NCBI GenBank assembly: GCA_002694885.1
Contig: NZNM01000149.1
Location: 1 to 64,000, forward strand
Reading direction: 5' to 3'
DNA from: Opitutaceae bacterium
GTDB lineage: Bacteria > Verrucomicrobiota > Verrucomicrobiia > Opitutales > Opitutaceae
Length of the DNA: 64,000 nt
In this document: positions 45,451-53,934 of the stretch, in pieces
Position numbering within the stretch: the stretch's first letter is position 1
How the letters are laid out: every line of letters begins with the position of its first letter
Made by a program: the position numbers and the translations under genes
Notes under the pieces: model-generated
What the model was told of the DNA's origin: nothing
Database searches by the model: none
What the model saw: the letters and a program-made list of their open reading frames with translations, nothing else

Positions 45451-45515
45451 GTAGGAGCGGCTTTACGCCGCGATTTCCTAATCGCAAGTGGATCGCGGCG
45501 TAAAGCCGCTCCTGC
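45451..45515. repeat. REPIN-like inverted element B
   Basis: Two 24-base inverted arms at 45451-45474 and 45492-45515 match at 23 positions, with a 17-base spacer. The left arm begins GTAGGAGCGG and the right ends CCGCTCCTGC. Each arm contains its own hairpin GCGGC-TTTAC-GCCGC. It lies between the cyclophilin gene and the TlpA-like gene, both leftward. Confidence 0.75.
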
Positions 45516-45580
45516 TTTGCATACTTTTAGAGCAATGCTTCAGAGAACCACTAGGAGCTGAGGAAGAAAAAACGTCAGTT

Positions 45581-46732
45581 CTACTCGAAAAGCTCCGCCA
45601 GTTTCGACTCAAGCGCTTCGCCTCTTAGATTTCTGGCGATGATGCGCCCGTCAGGGTCCACAAGAAAGCTCATGGGCAGGGCGTTTACGTTGTAGGCGGC
45701 GGCAAGCGGAGATTTCCAACCCAGAGAATCCGAGATTTGCGGCCAAACCACGCGATCTCGCTTAGAAGCCATCTCCCAGATTTGTCGGCTATCATCCAGA
45801 TTAACGGCGAAGATTGCGAAAGGCTGGTCCGCATATTTTGGCAAAAGTTTATTGTAAAGACGGTTCTCGACTCGACAGGGAACGCACCAGGAAGCCCAGA
45901 AATCCACTAGCACATATTTGCCGCGAAAATCGGACAAAGCGTATGGTTGCCCATCCAGAGATTTACCCGAAATGGGAGAACCGACGGCTCCGATTGCGGT
46001 GCGAGCGAATCGCTCGAGTCGCGACTGCATGCTCGAGGTGATAGCGAGTTCGGGCCGGATTTCGGCGAAGGCGCCTACTTTTGCTTGAAGTTCTTCTAGA
46101 CGATAGTCGGGGTCCCAGCGGAGCGAGGTGGCGTAGAGGGCGATCGTTTTTCCGACCTGCTCGATACTGAAGTCATTGAGTTCGCGCCGGTGGGCTGCGT
46201 AGCCTTGAACTTCCGCTTTGGCGAGGCGGGTCATCAGCTCGGGTGGGGCATTGGGGTCCTCTTTGGCGGCGTTCAGCTCTGCCCGAGGAGGGTAAACGAG
46301 ACGGTTGAGCGAGTCCTTGCGAAACGCCTCATAGGCTTGCAGATCGATCGTATCGGGAGACCCAGTCACTGAGTAGCTGTTCGAATGGGCGTTGACCCCG
46401 ATGCTTTGATCTTGATCGATTGCCAGTCCCAGAGTCTGGCCGTTGGGGAGTTCCAAAGAGAAGAGGCCTGGCTCGCCAGAGAAAACTTCTCGAAATCTGC
46501 CATTTGTTGCTACCAAAAGGCGACCTTCCTCGGATTTCGCGTTCGAATCGATATCGACCCGGCTCAGGATGAGTTCCGTTCCGGCTGCGACACTCCCGAT
46601 GTTTCCTGAAATCGTGAAGCCTGCCCAAGCAGGTTGGGCGAGGGTGGCGAAAACCAGAAACGCCGCTTGGAAAAAGCCGCCGGCTTCGACTCCAAGGGAA
46701 ATTTTTAGTCTGTGTGAAAGAGAACGAACCAT
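45581..46732 (-). CDS. TlpA-like thiol-disulfide oxidoreductase with DUF4369-type N-terminal domain
   Basis: A 383-residue exported protein. The signal peptide ends near AQPAWAGF. Residues 40-150 look like the beta-rich DUF4369-type domain (ISGNIGSVAAGTELILSRV). The C-terminal redoxin domain (about 245-383) has the WASWCVPCR active site and NALPMSFLVDPDG, where the Pro is the cis-Pro. Such proteins reduce disulfides in the periplasm, for example for cytochrome c assembly. It is divergent from the PIG-L gene, with 149 bases between. Partner reductant is not in the window. Confidence 0.82.
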   Translation of the reverse strand: MVRSLSHRLKISLGVEAGGFFQAAFLVFATLAQPAWAGFTISGNIGSVAAGTELILSRVDIDSNAKSEEGRLLVATNGRFREVFSGEPGLFSLELPNGQTLGLAIDQDQSIGVNAHSNSYSVTGSPDTIDLQAYEAFRKDSLNRLVYPPRAELNAAKEDPNAPPELMTRLAKAEVQGYAAHRRELNDFSIEQVGKTIALYATSLRWDPDYRLEELQAKVGAFAEIRPELAITSSMQSRLERFARTAIGAVGSPISGKSLDGQPYALSDFRGKYVLVDFWASWCVPCRVENRLYNKLLPKYADQPFAIFAVNLDDSRQIWEMASKRDRVVWPQISDSLGWKSPLAAAYNVNALPMSFLVDPDGRIIARNLRGEALESKLAELFE

Positions 46733-46881
46733 AGTTGGCGTGCTATCTTCTTCTTACGATTTAGGAACGGCTTCAATTTCAATGCGCGCCAATTTGGATA
46801 AGATCTTGAGGTGGCGATAGATATTGGCAGTAATTCGAAACTCTAAGCCGTTAGCGCTCGTTAGAACCTTTTCTCTGCACA

Positions 46882-49434
46882 ATGCCAATCAAACCTTCTC
46901 TATGCATTGCCGCATTCTTCGCCAGTTTCGGAGCAGCTGCTTGGGCCCAAATGATGAGTCCCTCTGAGATACTGCAGGAAATTTCCAAACTCGAGCGGGT
47001 GGGATCGGTTTTGCATGTGGCTGCCCACCCGGATGACGAAAATACGACGTTGCTCACCTATTTAGCCCAAGAAGAGCGGCTCGAGACGGCTTATTTGTCA
47101 CTGACACGTGGCGGTGGTGGCCAGAATCTCATTGGTTCAGAGCTCAAGGAGGAACTAGGGCTGATTCGCGCCAATGAGCTTCTGCAAGCCCGAAAAATCG
47201 ATGGAGCCAGCCAGTTGTTCACCCGAGCCCGGGACTTTGGCTATTCCAAGGGGCCCGAGGACACGCTGGAGAATTGGGAAGAGGACGAGGTCCTTGGCGA
47301 TGTCGTTTATGCAGTTCGTTATTTCGAGCCTGACATAATTATTACCCGATTCAATCCCGCTGCCGGACCCACGCACGGGCACCACACGGTTTCCGCCCAA
47401 TTGGCATTGAGAGCTTTCAGGCTAGCTGCAGATCCAAACGCATTTCCCGAACAGCTCAAAGAATTGGATACGCATCAGGCAAAACGGATCCTTTGGAACG
47501 GCTTCGGCCGGAGGCGCGGTGGTCGGGGTGGTCCACCTAGCTCCAATCTTCAAGCTGAATCAAGGGAGATCGTGAATCTCGAGATCGGCGCCTACAATCC
47601 CCTTTTGGGAGAATCCTACACGGAGATTTCCGCCCGTAGCCGAAGCATGCATAAAAGCCAAGGTTTTGGCCGAGCGGGCAGACGCGGATCGCAGATGGAA
47701 CGGCTAGTATTGCTGGATGGGGAACACGCTGAAGGGGACTTTCTCAGGGGCGTGAATACGTCATGGGAACAATATCCCGATGGAGTCTCCATTTCTAATC
47801 GTATTCAAGATTTAAAAACGAGTTTCGATGTACTTGCTCCGTGGCAGTCGCTTCCCGATTTGCTAGAATTGGATGTTGCATTGCAAGGTTTGCCAGATTC
47901 CCGCTTCACCCAGCGAAAACGGTCTCAGCTAAGGCGAATAATCGCGGCTTCCATGGGATTGCACATAGAGGCGAGGAACCAGAGCGCTTATCTTTTACCG
48001 GGTAGCGACGTCGAAATTACCGTGGAGGTTGTCAATCGAGCCCCTGTAGAGGCTCGCCTGATAGAGTTGGAGGCCATCTATTTTGACAGCTCTGTTTGGC
48101 CCAATCGCAAATCGTTGAGCCGTAAGGAAAATTTGGATATAGTGCTTTCAGCGAACCAGGTAGAGACTGTTCCATTGGAAACCAGCTTGCCCGCAGGCTT
48201 TCCGTATACGCGGCCCTATTGGCTAGAAGAAGCTCCTAGTATCGGGATCTACCAGCTAGCGAATCGCCGATTGCTGGAAGCAGAGTCTTTGCCCGATCCT
48301 ATTTCGATCACCGCGAAGGTCGAGATCGACAACCAGGTTGTTGAGTTGGATGTTCCTCTGATTAAAGTGACGAGCGATCCGGTCAAAGGAGAGGTTCGCG
48401 AGCCAGTAGCGATTCGCCCAGCTCTGGCATTAATGCCGGAAAGCGCGGTGACGCTTTTTGAAGACGGTCGATCCAAGGAGATCGCGGTTCGCGTTACCAC
48501 CAATCGCGATTCGATCTCCGGCATGTTGGAAGCTCGTGTCCCGAGCGACTGGAAGGTTGAAGTGGCCAATCCAAAGTTTTCTCTTAGTGGTGAAGGGGAT
48601 TCGAAACTGATTTTAGCCCGCGTGACGCCTCCGGAAACGTCCTCGGAAGGGATCCTCGCATTTAGCGCGGTTTCCACAGACGGTATGCGCTTTGATTCGA
48701 GTCTCAAGGAGATCTACTATGATCATATTGGCCGACATCCGCTGCTGCGCAAAGCCGAGACGAAGTTGACTCGATTGGAGTTGAGCCGGGCAGGGACAAG
48801 AATCGCTTGCGTTCTTGGAGTGGGAGATACGGTTCCGGATACGCTTGATCGAATCGGCTATACGGTTGATCGGCTTTCCGTTGATGAAATTACCGAGGAA
48901 GCGATCGCAGGTTTCGACACAGTGATTTTGGGTCCTCGTGTCTTCGACGCCTTTTTAGGACTGGACAAGAAGTTTGACGCCTTGCTGGAATACGTGGAGC
49001 GTGGCGGCACTTTGATATCCCAATACAATACCACGAGTTTCAGGGCGAAATCGAGATTCACGTCGCCGTTTCCGATCAGGCTTTCTCGCGAGCGGGTTTC
49101 CGAGGAAAAGGTTCCCATGAAGATTCTCAATCCTGAGCATCCCGTGTTCAATTTCCCCAATCGAATTTCTGATAATGACTTTGATAATTGGATACAAGAG
49201 CGCGGCCTCTATTTTGCCAGTAGTTGGGACGAAGCTTATGAGCCGCTGCTTTCAGCCAACGATAGAGGCGAGCCACCGAGGAATGGGGGACTCTTGGTTG
49301 CCCGCTATGGAAAGGGCTGGTATGCTTATACGGGTCTTTCGTTTTTTCGCCAATTGCCGGAGGGTAATCCTGGAGCGATTCGGCTCTTCGTTAATTTAAT
49401 CTCGCTAGGACATGGAACCGGATCCGAAAATTGA
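46882..49434 (+). CDS. Large exported PIG-L/LmbE-type deacetylase
   Basis: An 850-residue protein with a signal peptide (LCIAAFFASFGAAAWA). The PIG-L domain at about 30-260 has the zinc motif AAHPDDE and the third ligand His in PTHGHHTVS. A long beta-rich middle part follows, then a C-terminal part with ALLEYVERGGTLISQYN, a GATase/ThuA-like fold start. LmbE-type enzymes remove acetyl groups from N-acetyl sugars. The length (about 850) is typical for these Verrucomicrobia/Bacteroidota giants. It ends with a 23-base overlap with the start of a small membrane protein. It is upstream of a second PIG-L gene, bshB. Confidence 0.78.
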   Translation: MPIKPSLCIAAFFASFGAAAWAQMMSPSEILQEISKLERVGSVLHVAAHPDDENTTLLTYLAQEERLETAYLSLTRGGGGQNLIGSELKEELGLIRANELLQARKIDGASQLFTRARDFGYSKGPEDTLENWEEDEVLGDVVYAVRYFEPDIIITRFNPAAGPTHGHHTVSAQLALRAFRLAADPNAFPEQLKELDTHQAKRILWNGFGRRRGGRGGPPSSNLQAESREIVNLEIGAYNPLLGESYTEISARSRSMHKSQGFGRAGRRGSQMERLVLLDGEHAEGDFLRGVNTSWEQYPDGVSISNRIQDLKTSFDVLAPWQSLPDLLELDVALQGLPDSRFTQRKRSQLRRIIAASMGLHIEARNQSAYLLPGSDVEITVEVVNRAPVEARLIELEAIYFDSSVWPNRKSLSRKENLDIVLSANQVETVPLETSLPAGFPYTRPYWLEEAPSIGIYQLANRRLLEAESLPDPISITAKVEIDNQVVELDVPLIKVTSDPVKGEVREPVAIRPALALMPESAVTLFEDGRSKEIAVRVTTNRDSISGMLEARVPSDWKVEVANPKFSLSGEGDSKLILARVTPPETSSEGILAFSAVSTDGMRFDSSLKEIYYDHIGRHPLLRKAETKLTRLELSRAGTRIACVLGVGDTVPDTLDRIGYTVDRLSVDEITEEAIAGFDTVILGPRVFDAFLGLDKKFDALLEYVERGGTLISQYNTTSFRAKSRFTSPFPIRLSRERVSEEKVPMKILNPEHPVFNFPNRISDNDFDNWIQERGLYFASSWDEAYEPLLSANDRGEPPRNGGLLVARYGKGWYAYTGLSFFRQLPEGNPGAIRLFVNLISLGHGTGSEN

Positions 49435-49555
49435 AATCGCCAAATCGGTTAAAAAGGAGAGCTCCAAGGGTTGGACGGAGCTCTACTTGGTGGTGGTAGG
49501 AGCATTGGCTGCCCAAATAGCCTTCTTCGTTTGGCTGACCAAGGCTTTCGATTAA
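49412..49555 (+). CDS. Small single-membrane-segment protein, 47 aa
   Basis: From ATG 49412 the frame gives 47 residues: a charged N-terminus (EPDPKIEIAKSVKKESSKGW) and a single hydrophobic segment (LYLVVVGALAAQIAFFVWLT) before the TAA at 49553-49555. It overlaps the end of the PIG-L gene by 23 bases and ends 15 bases before the sodium symporter. AGGA lies only one base before the ATG, a poor spacing. Small membrane partners are known for some SSS transporters, so this may be an accessory subunit. Confidence 0.5.
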   Translation: MEPDPKIEIAKSVKKESSKGWTELYLVVVGALAAQIAFFVWLTKAFD

Positions 49556-49570
49556 AGCGAACCTGAAACT

Positions 49571-51265
49571 ATGAATCCTATCGATATCGCTACAATCGGG
49601 GTTACGCTTGTCGCCATAGTATTTTTTGGAGTTTGGAAAACTCGGAACGATCGCAAGCTGGATGAGTTCCTGAAAGGAAGTTCCAACAGCTGGGGAACGA
49701 TTGGCTTGTCGGTGATGGCTACTCAGGCCAGCGCCATTACTTTCCTTTCTACGCCAGGCTTAGCCTACGATAGCGGTATGGCGTTCGTGCAAAACTACTT
49801 CGGTATGCCGCTGGCCCTTATCCTGATAGCGGTCGTGTTCGTGCCTATGTACTATAAGCTCGAGCTTTGTTCAGTGTATGAGTTTCTTGAGCATCGGTTC
49901 GACTCCAAGACTCGAACACTGGGTAGCGCGATCTTTCTAATCCAACGAGGATTTTCAGCCGGGATAACGATATACGCGCCTTCGATTATTCTTACCAGCG
50001 TTTTGGGCTGGGACATGAATACTACGGTTATTGGAGTTGGGCTTGCCGTCATTCTTTATACGGTTACAGGAGGCTCGCACGCGGTGAGCGTTACCCATAA
50101 GTATCAAATGACAGTGATTCTAACCGGGATGGCTATAGCATTCGGGATAGTTGTATACAAAATCATGGGACACGCGGGATTTCGGGAGAATCTCAGCATT
50201 GCGGGAGCATTAGGGCATTTGAACGTAGTGGATCTTTCGTTTGATTTGAACAAGCGATATACGATTTGGTCTGGTTTGCTTGGAGGATTCTTCCTTTCCT
50301 TGTCTTACTTCGGCACGGACCAATCTCAGGCCCAGCGTTACATGTCTGGGCAATCGGTTCGCGAAAGCCGCCTTGGGCTAATGTTCAACGCCTTGCTCAA
50401 GGTCCCCATGCAGTTTCTGATACTTCTGCTAGGCGTGTTGGTATTCGTTTTTTATCAATGGGAGCGGCCGCCAGCGACTTTTTTGCCGTCGTCTATGACG
50501 GATATGGCCGAATCGGCAGATGCCAACGCTTACCGTGAATACAAGCTTCGGTTCGAAGATCGGTTCCAAGAACAAAAGATTGCTATCGATGGCTACGTTG
50601 AGGCTTTGAGAAATGGAGGCGGCTCAGCCGCTCAGGCGTCCAAGGAAGAACTGCAAAATGCTAGCTTGGCAGTTAAAGAGGCCCGGTCTCAGCTCAAAGG
50701 CCACATCGCCCGTACGACTGGCCAGGAAAGCATGAAGGAAACCGATTACGTCTTTATACATTTCGTTCTCAATGAATTGCCGATCGGCTTAATAGGACTG
50801 CTGATCGCGGTTATTTTGAGCGCGGCAATGTCATCGACGGCTTCCGAGCTGAGCGCCCTGGCTACTATCACTACGGTGGATTTTTATCAGAATCACTTCG
50901 TGAAAGATCGGGACGAGCGGCACTACATGAAGGCGTCCAGGACGTTTACGGCCATGTGGGGAGGGTTGGCTATCCTCTTCGCCTTGTTTGCCAGCATGGT
51001 AGAGAGCTTGATTGAAGCGGTAAATATTGTTGGCTCACTATTTTACGGAACGGTGCTGGGGCTGTTCCTGGCCGCGTTCTTCATTAGAAGAATCGGCGCC
51101 CATGCAGCGTTTATCGCGGCTATCATTGCTCAGCTTTCTGTCCTGTTGCTGTATTTCACTGATCTCGTTCAGATCGGCTATTTGTGGTATAACCTGATAG
51201 CCTGCGCTCTGGTAATCGTTATCAGTTACTCGATACAACTGGTGATCGGTAAAAAGGAGGTTTAG
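49571..51265 (+). CDS. Sodium:solute symporter (SSS family)
   Basis: A 564-residue inner-membrane symporter with about 13 segments. Typical SSS features are SVMATQASAITFLSTPG in the second segment, AQRYMSGQS, and AAMSSTASELSALATITTVDFYQ. Between two segments, about residues 300-395, lies a charged region rich in Lys, Glu and Gln (KLRFEDRFQEQKIAIDG, SKEELQNASLAVKEARS), probably a cytoplasmic coiled coil. The usual substrates are sugars, acids or vitamins; this one is unclear. Its stop codon TAG shares a base with the GTG start of the bshC-like gene, so the two are translationally coupled. Confidence 0.85.
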   Translation: MNPIDIATIGVTLVAIVFFGVWKTRNDRKLDEFLKGSSNSWGTIGLSVMATQASAITFLSTPGLAYDSGMAFVQNYFGMPLALILIAVVFVPMYYKLELCSVYEFLEHRFDSKTRTLGSAIFLIQRGFSAGITIYAPSIILTSVLGWDMNTTVIGVGLAVILYTVTGGSHAVSVTHKYQMTVILTGMAIAFGIVVYKIMGHAGFRENLSIAGALGHLNVVDLSFDLNKRYTIWSGLLGGFFLSLSYFGTDQSQAQRYMSGQSVRESRLGLMFNALLKVPMQFLILLLGVLVFVFYQWERPPATFLPSSMTDMAESADANAYREYKLRFEDRFQEQKIAIDGYVEALRNGGGSAAQASKEELQNASLAVKEARSQLKGHIARTTGQESMKETDYVFIHFVLNELPIGLIGLLIAVILSAAMSSTASELSALATITTVDFYQNHFVKDRDERHYMKASRTFTAMWGGLAILFALFASMVESLIEAVNIVGSLFYGTVLGLFLAAFFIRRIGAHAAFIAAIIAQLSVLLLYFTDLVQIGYLWYNLIACALVIVISYSIQLVIGKKEV

Positions 51266-52044
51266 TGTCGGATCCTGTTATTTGCTTCGGGCAGCAGCCT
51301 TGCGGAATTTTCCCGAATCGATTCCTGTTTGCCAAGATCAAGACTGCCAAGCGATTGCAGAGGGAGATGGGCGGAAAGGTAGTGTTTTTCGTGCACGACA
51401 GCGATCATGATCACCGGGAAACTTGCGCCTCTCTGGTCAACCGGCATACGGGCAAGACAGAGAGATTGAATTTCGAAGTTTCCAATAAAATCCAAAAGTT
51501 GTATTCACCCTTGTATTGCAAGACCATCAAGTCCGGCTGGAAGGATAAGACTAAACGCTGCCTACCCAATTTGGTAGACCGCGAACTTGTATATGCGTTT
51601 GCCTCTGTGGAAACCGACAATGTCGCCGATTTCTGTTTAGATTTGTATAAGAGAATGGGATTGCTAGAAGGTGTAGAGTTGCAGCGATCAAGCGATCCAA
51701 GGTTTAGAGAGGCGGCTATTGATATCGACGATTATTTTGTGGATACAGCTTACAAGGGAGAGATTGTGAGAGCTCGATATCGCGATGGGAAGTACGGTCT
51801 TTTTAAAGGAGGAGGCCGCTACATCGATGTGGAAGTGGTGGAAGTCACGAAAAAGATGATCAGCCCGACCCGAGATACGCGGCTAAAGTGGATGCAATCC
51901 GTCATACGTTGTACGCATTACGTTGCAGGAGCAGGCGAGATTCAGTATTTGAATCAATCGGATGCCCCAGAGATCGAGTTTGTGAAGCGTGATTATATTG
52001 AAAACTCGGGAGATGCCTATGCAGAGTGTCGACATGACTGGTAA
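51265..52044 (+). CDS. bshC-like: Compact BshC-like protein, 259 aa (putative bacillithiol cysteine-adding enzyme)
   Basis: A 259-residue cytosolic protein. Its N-terminus has GQQPCGIF (GQQ at residues 9-11), then a Lys/Ala helix (FAKIKTAKRLQREMGG) and VVFFVHDSDHDHRE (45-51). This is the order and spacing of the BshC start, where GQQxG, K...AI.LA and VFW...DDHD occur. The C-terminus has YVAGAGEIQYL (about 221-231), like the BshC GGPGEI.Y motif. Known BshC enzymes are about 540 residues; this one lacks the long coiled-coil and central part. It sits directly before bshB and bshA. Start GTG overlaps the symporter stop. Assignment rests on motif and context, and activity is not proven. Confidence 0.6.
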   Translation: MSDPVICFGQQPCGIFPNRFLFAKIKTAKRLQREMGGKVVFFVHDSDHDHRETCASLVNRHTGKTERLNFEVSNKIQKLYSPLYCKTIKSGWKDKTKRCLPNLVDRELVYAFASVETDNVADFCLDLYKRMGLLEGVELQRSSDPRFREAAIDIDDYFVDTAYKGEIVRARYRDGKYGLFKGGGRYIDVEVVEVTKKMISPTRDTRLKWMQSVIRCTHYVAGAGEIQYLNQSDAPEIEFVKRDYIENSGDAYAECRHDW

Positions 52045-52747
52045 GCGAATCCTAGCTTTTGGAGCTCATCCCGACGATATTGAGTTCGGTTGTGGAGCCG
52101 TATTGCTCGATGCGGCGGAGAAAGGGGCGGCGATCGATTTGGTTGTTCTATCCCGAGGAGAGGCAGGAACCCATGGCAATCGCTCCGTGCGGGAGAAGGA
52201 GGCCATGAAAGCGGCTGAAATGATCGGGGCTCAAGTACAGTTTCCGTCTACCGCAGGAGACACCCGCCTCCGGTCGGACTTGGAGATCACATTGATGGCA
52301 GCCAAGACGATTCGGCGGTGTCTGCCCGACTTTATCCTAGCGCCTTCTGGCCACTTGAACCAGCATCCAGATCATCGGGAAACGAGCATTATTGCTCGGG
52401 ATGCTAATCGGCTGGCCCGGTATGGAAAGACCCCGGGGCTGGAAGGACTAGATCCGCATGCCACGCAAGCCCTTTTGTTCTACGATATTTCTAGCGAGTC
52501 GCTTGGAGGGGATGGGATGATTCCCTTCCTAGTCGATGTCTCGAGTCAGGCTGAACGCTGGAAAGACCTCATGGCCTGCCATGAAAGCCAAACTGGGAAT
52601 CTGGATTATGTGGATCTGCAATTGTCGCGAGCTCGGACACTAGGCATTCAATCTGGTGTCAGATATGCTGTTCGCCTGTATTCGGAAGGCCCTCTCATCT
52701 GGAGTTCTTTAGCTGGGGTCGCCGAAGCTAAAGCCCCAAGGCTGTAA
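52019..52747 (+). CDS. bshB: Bacillithiol deacetylase BshB (PIG-L family)
   Basis: A 242-residue zinc deacetylase. AHPDDIEFG (residues 16-24) provides zinc ligands and HPDHRET near residue 120 the third His. In bacillithiol synthesis it removes acetate from GlcNAc-malate. The preferred start ATG 52019 has GGGAGA at a good distance, while an ATG at 52034 would shorten it by five residues. It overlaps the end of the BshC-like gene by 26 bases. BshA follows after 14 bases, so three pathway genes are tightly packed. Confidence 0.82.
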   Translation: MQSVDMTGKRILAFGAHPDDIEFGCGAVLLDAAEKGAAIDLVVLSRGEAGTHGNRSVREKEAMKAAEMIGAQVQFPSTAGDTRLRSDLEITLMAAKTIRRCLPDFILAPSGHLNQHPDHRETSIIARDANRLARYGKTPGLEGLDPHATQALLFYDISSESLGGDGMIPFLVDVSSQAERWKDLMACHESQTGNLDYVDLQLSRARTLGIQSGVRYAVRLYSEGPLIWSSLAGVAEAKAPRL

Positions 52748-52761
52748 TTGGGTTCCGGCTT

Positions 52762-53892
52762 ATGGAGGGTAAACTGAATATTGCGCTGCTTTGCCACCCT
52801 ACAGTTGGAGGTAGTGGTATTTTGGCTACGGAATTGGGGCATCGTCTCGCCGAGTTGGGCCATAGCGTTTATGTGGTTTCTGAGCGTCCGCCCTTTCGTC
52901 TAGACGACAGTCATCCGAATATCCATTTCTGCGAATCGACACCTGTTGAATTTCCATTGTTCAAGAGCCCAGACCACACCTTGCCCTTCGCTACAAGAAT
53001 CGCTGATGTTTGCCGGAATCATCGGATCGATATTATGCACGCTCATTACGCCATCCCCCATACGGCTGCGGCCTGGATCGCCAAGGAGCTAATTGGGGAA
53101 GCGTCGCCGCCAACGGTCACGACGCTCCACGGCACGGACATTATTTATCTGGGTGCGAAAGAAGAGTATAGGCCATTGCTTCAACACGTGCTCAATGCTT
53201 CGGACCGAGTTACCTGCGTTTCTAAAAATCTGAAAGAGCGAACCGAAGCCCTCTTTTCACTGGAGCAGGAGATTGCGGTTATCCCGAATTTCTATGAGCC
53301 AAAGCCGGTGTCCAGAGATAGAGATCAAGTGAGAGCCCCGTTGGATTGTGGAGATATTCCGTTGGCCATACACGCTTCGAATTTGAGAACGATAAAGCGG
53401 GTCGACCTTCTGTTGGAAGGTTTCAAGAGGGCCTTGAACCAATGCGATGCTAGACTGTTGATCTTGGCTGGGGCTGACGCCACCCGTATAGAGCCGGAAA
53501 TCCAGAAACGGGATTTGCAGGACAAGGTGATTATCGAAAGTGGTGTGTATGATGTGGATGAATACTACGCGGCTGCGGATTTCACACTCTTTTCGTCGGA
53601 ATATGAAAGTTTCTGCCTTGGGATCCTCGAAGGAATGCGCCACGGAAAACCGAGTGTTTCCTTCGAAGTTGGAGGGATACCTGAGGTGGTCGAGGCCAAC
53701 GAAACCGGATTGCTCGCGCCCTTTGGAGATGTTGATGCACTGGGGAAAGCGATCGCGTCTCTCGCGAACGATTCCGAGCTTCGAAAGCGTATGGGCAAGA
53801 AAGCGGAACAGCGGGCGCGGGAGCAGTTCTCGGCTGAAACTGTAGTTGACGCCTACCTCGATATTTACTGGCAGGAATTGGCGCGAGCGTAG
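52762..53892 (+). CDS. bshA: N-acetyl-alpha-D-glucosaminyl L-malate synthase BshA (GT4)
   Basis: A 376-residue GT-B glycosyltransferase, whose family joins UDP-GlcNAc and L-malate in the first bacillithiol step. The N-terminal CHPTVGGSGILATELG loop with SERPPFRL matches BshA closely. TLHGTDI, YESFCLGILEGM and SFEVGGIPEVV are the donor-site motifs. Length and motif order agree with BshA of Bacillus and Bacteroidota. It is the last gene of a symporter-bshC-like-bshB-bshA group. The start ATG at 52762 follows bshB by 14 bases. Confidence 0.86.
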   Translation: MEGKLNIALLCHPTVGGSGILATELGHRLAELGHSVYVVSERPPFRLDDSHPNIHFCESTPVEFPLFKSPDHTLPFATRIADVCRNHRIDIMHAHYAIPHTAAAWIAKELIGEASPPTVTTLHGTDIIYLGAKEEYRPLLQHVLNASDRVTCVSKNLKERTEALFSLEQEIAVIPNFYEPKPVSRDRDQVRAPLDCGDIPLAIHASNLRTIKRVDLLLEGFKRALNQCDARLLILAGADATRIEPEIQKRDLQDKVIIESGVYDVDEYYAAADFTLFSSEYESFCLGILEGMRHGKPSVSFEVGGIPEVVEANETGLLAPFGDVDALGKAIASLANDSELRKRMGKKAEQRAREQFSAETVVDAYLDIYWQELARA

Positions 53893-53934
53893 ATTTTTGC
53901 ATCGCTTGATTGCTTTTTTCGGATGGCCTGGTAA

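Noticed and set aside
44122-45515. Possible CRISPR or transposon ends in the two inverted repeats
   Set aside because: There are no direct repeats with spacers, no transposase gene between them and no target duplication. They fit REPIN-like elements better.
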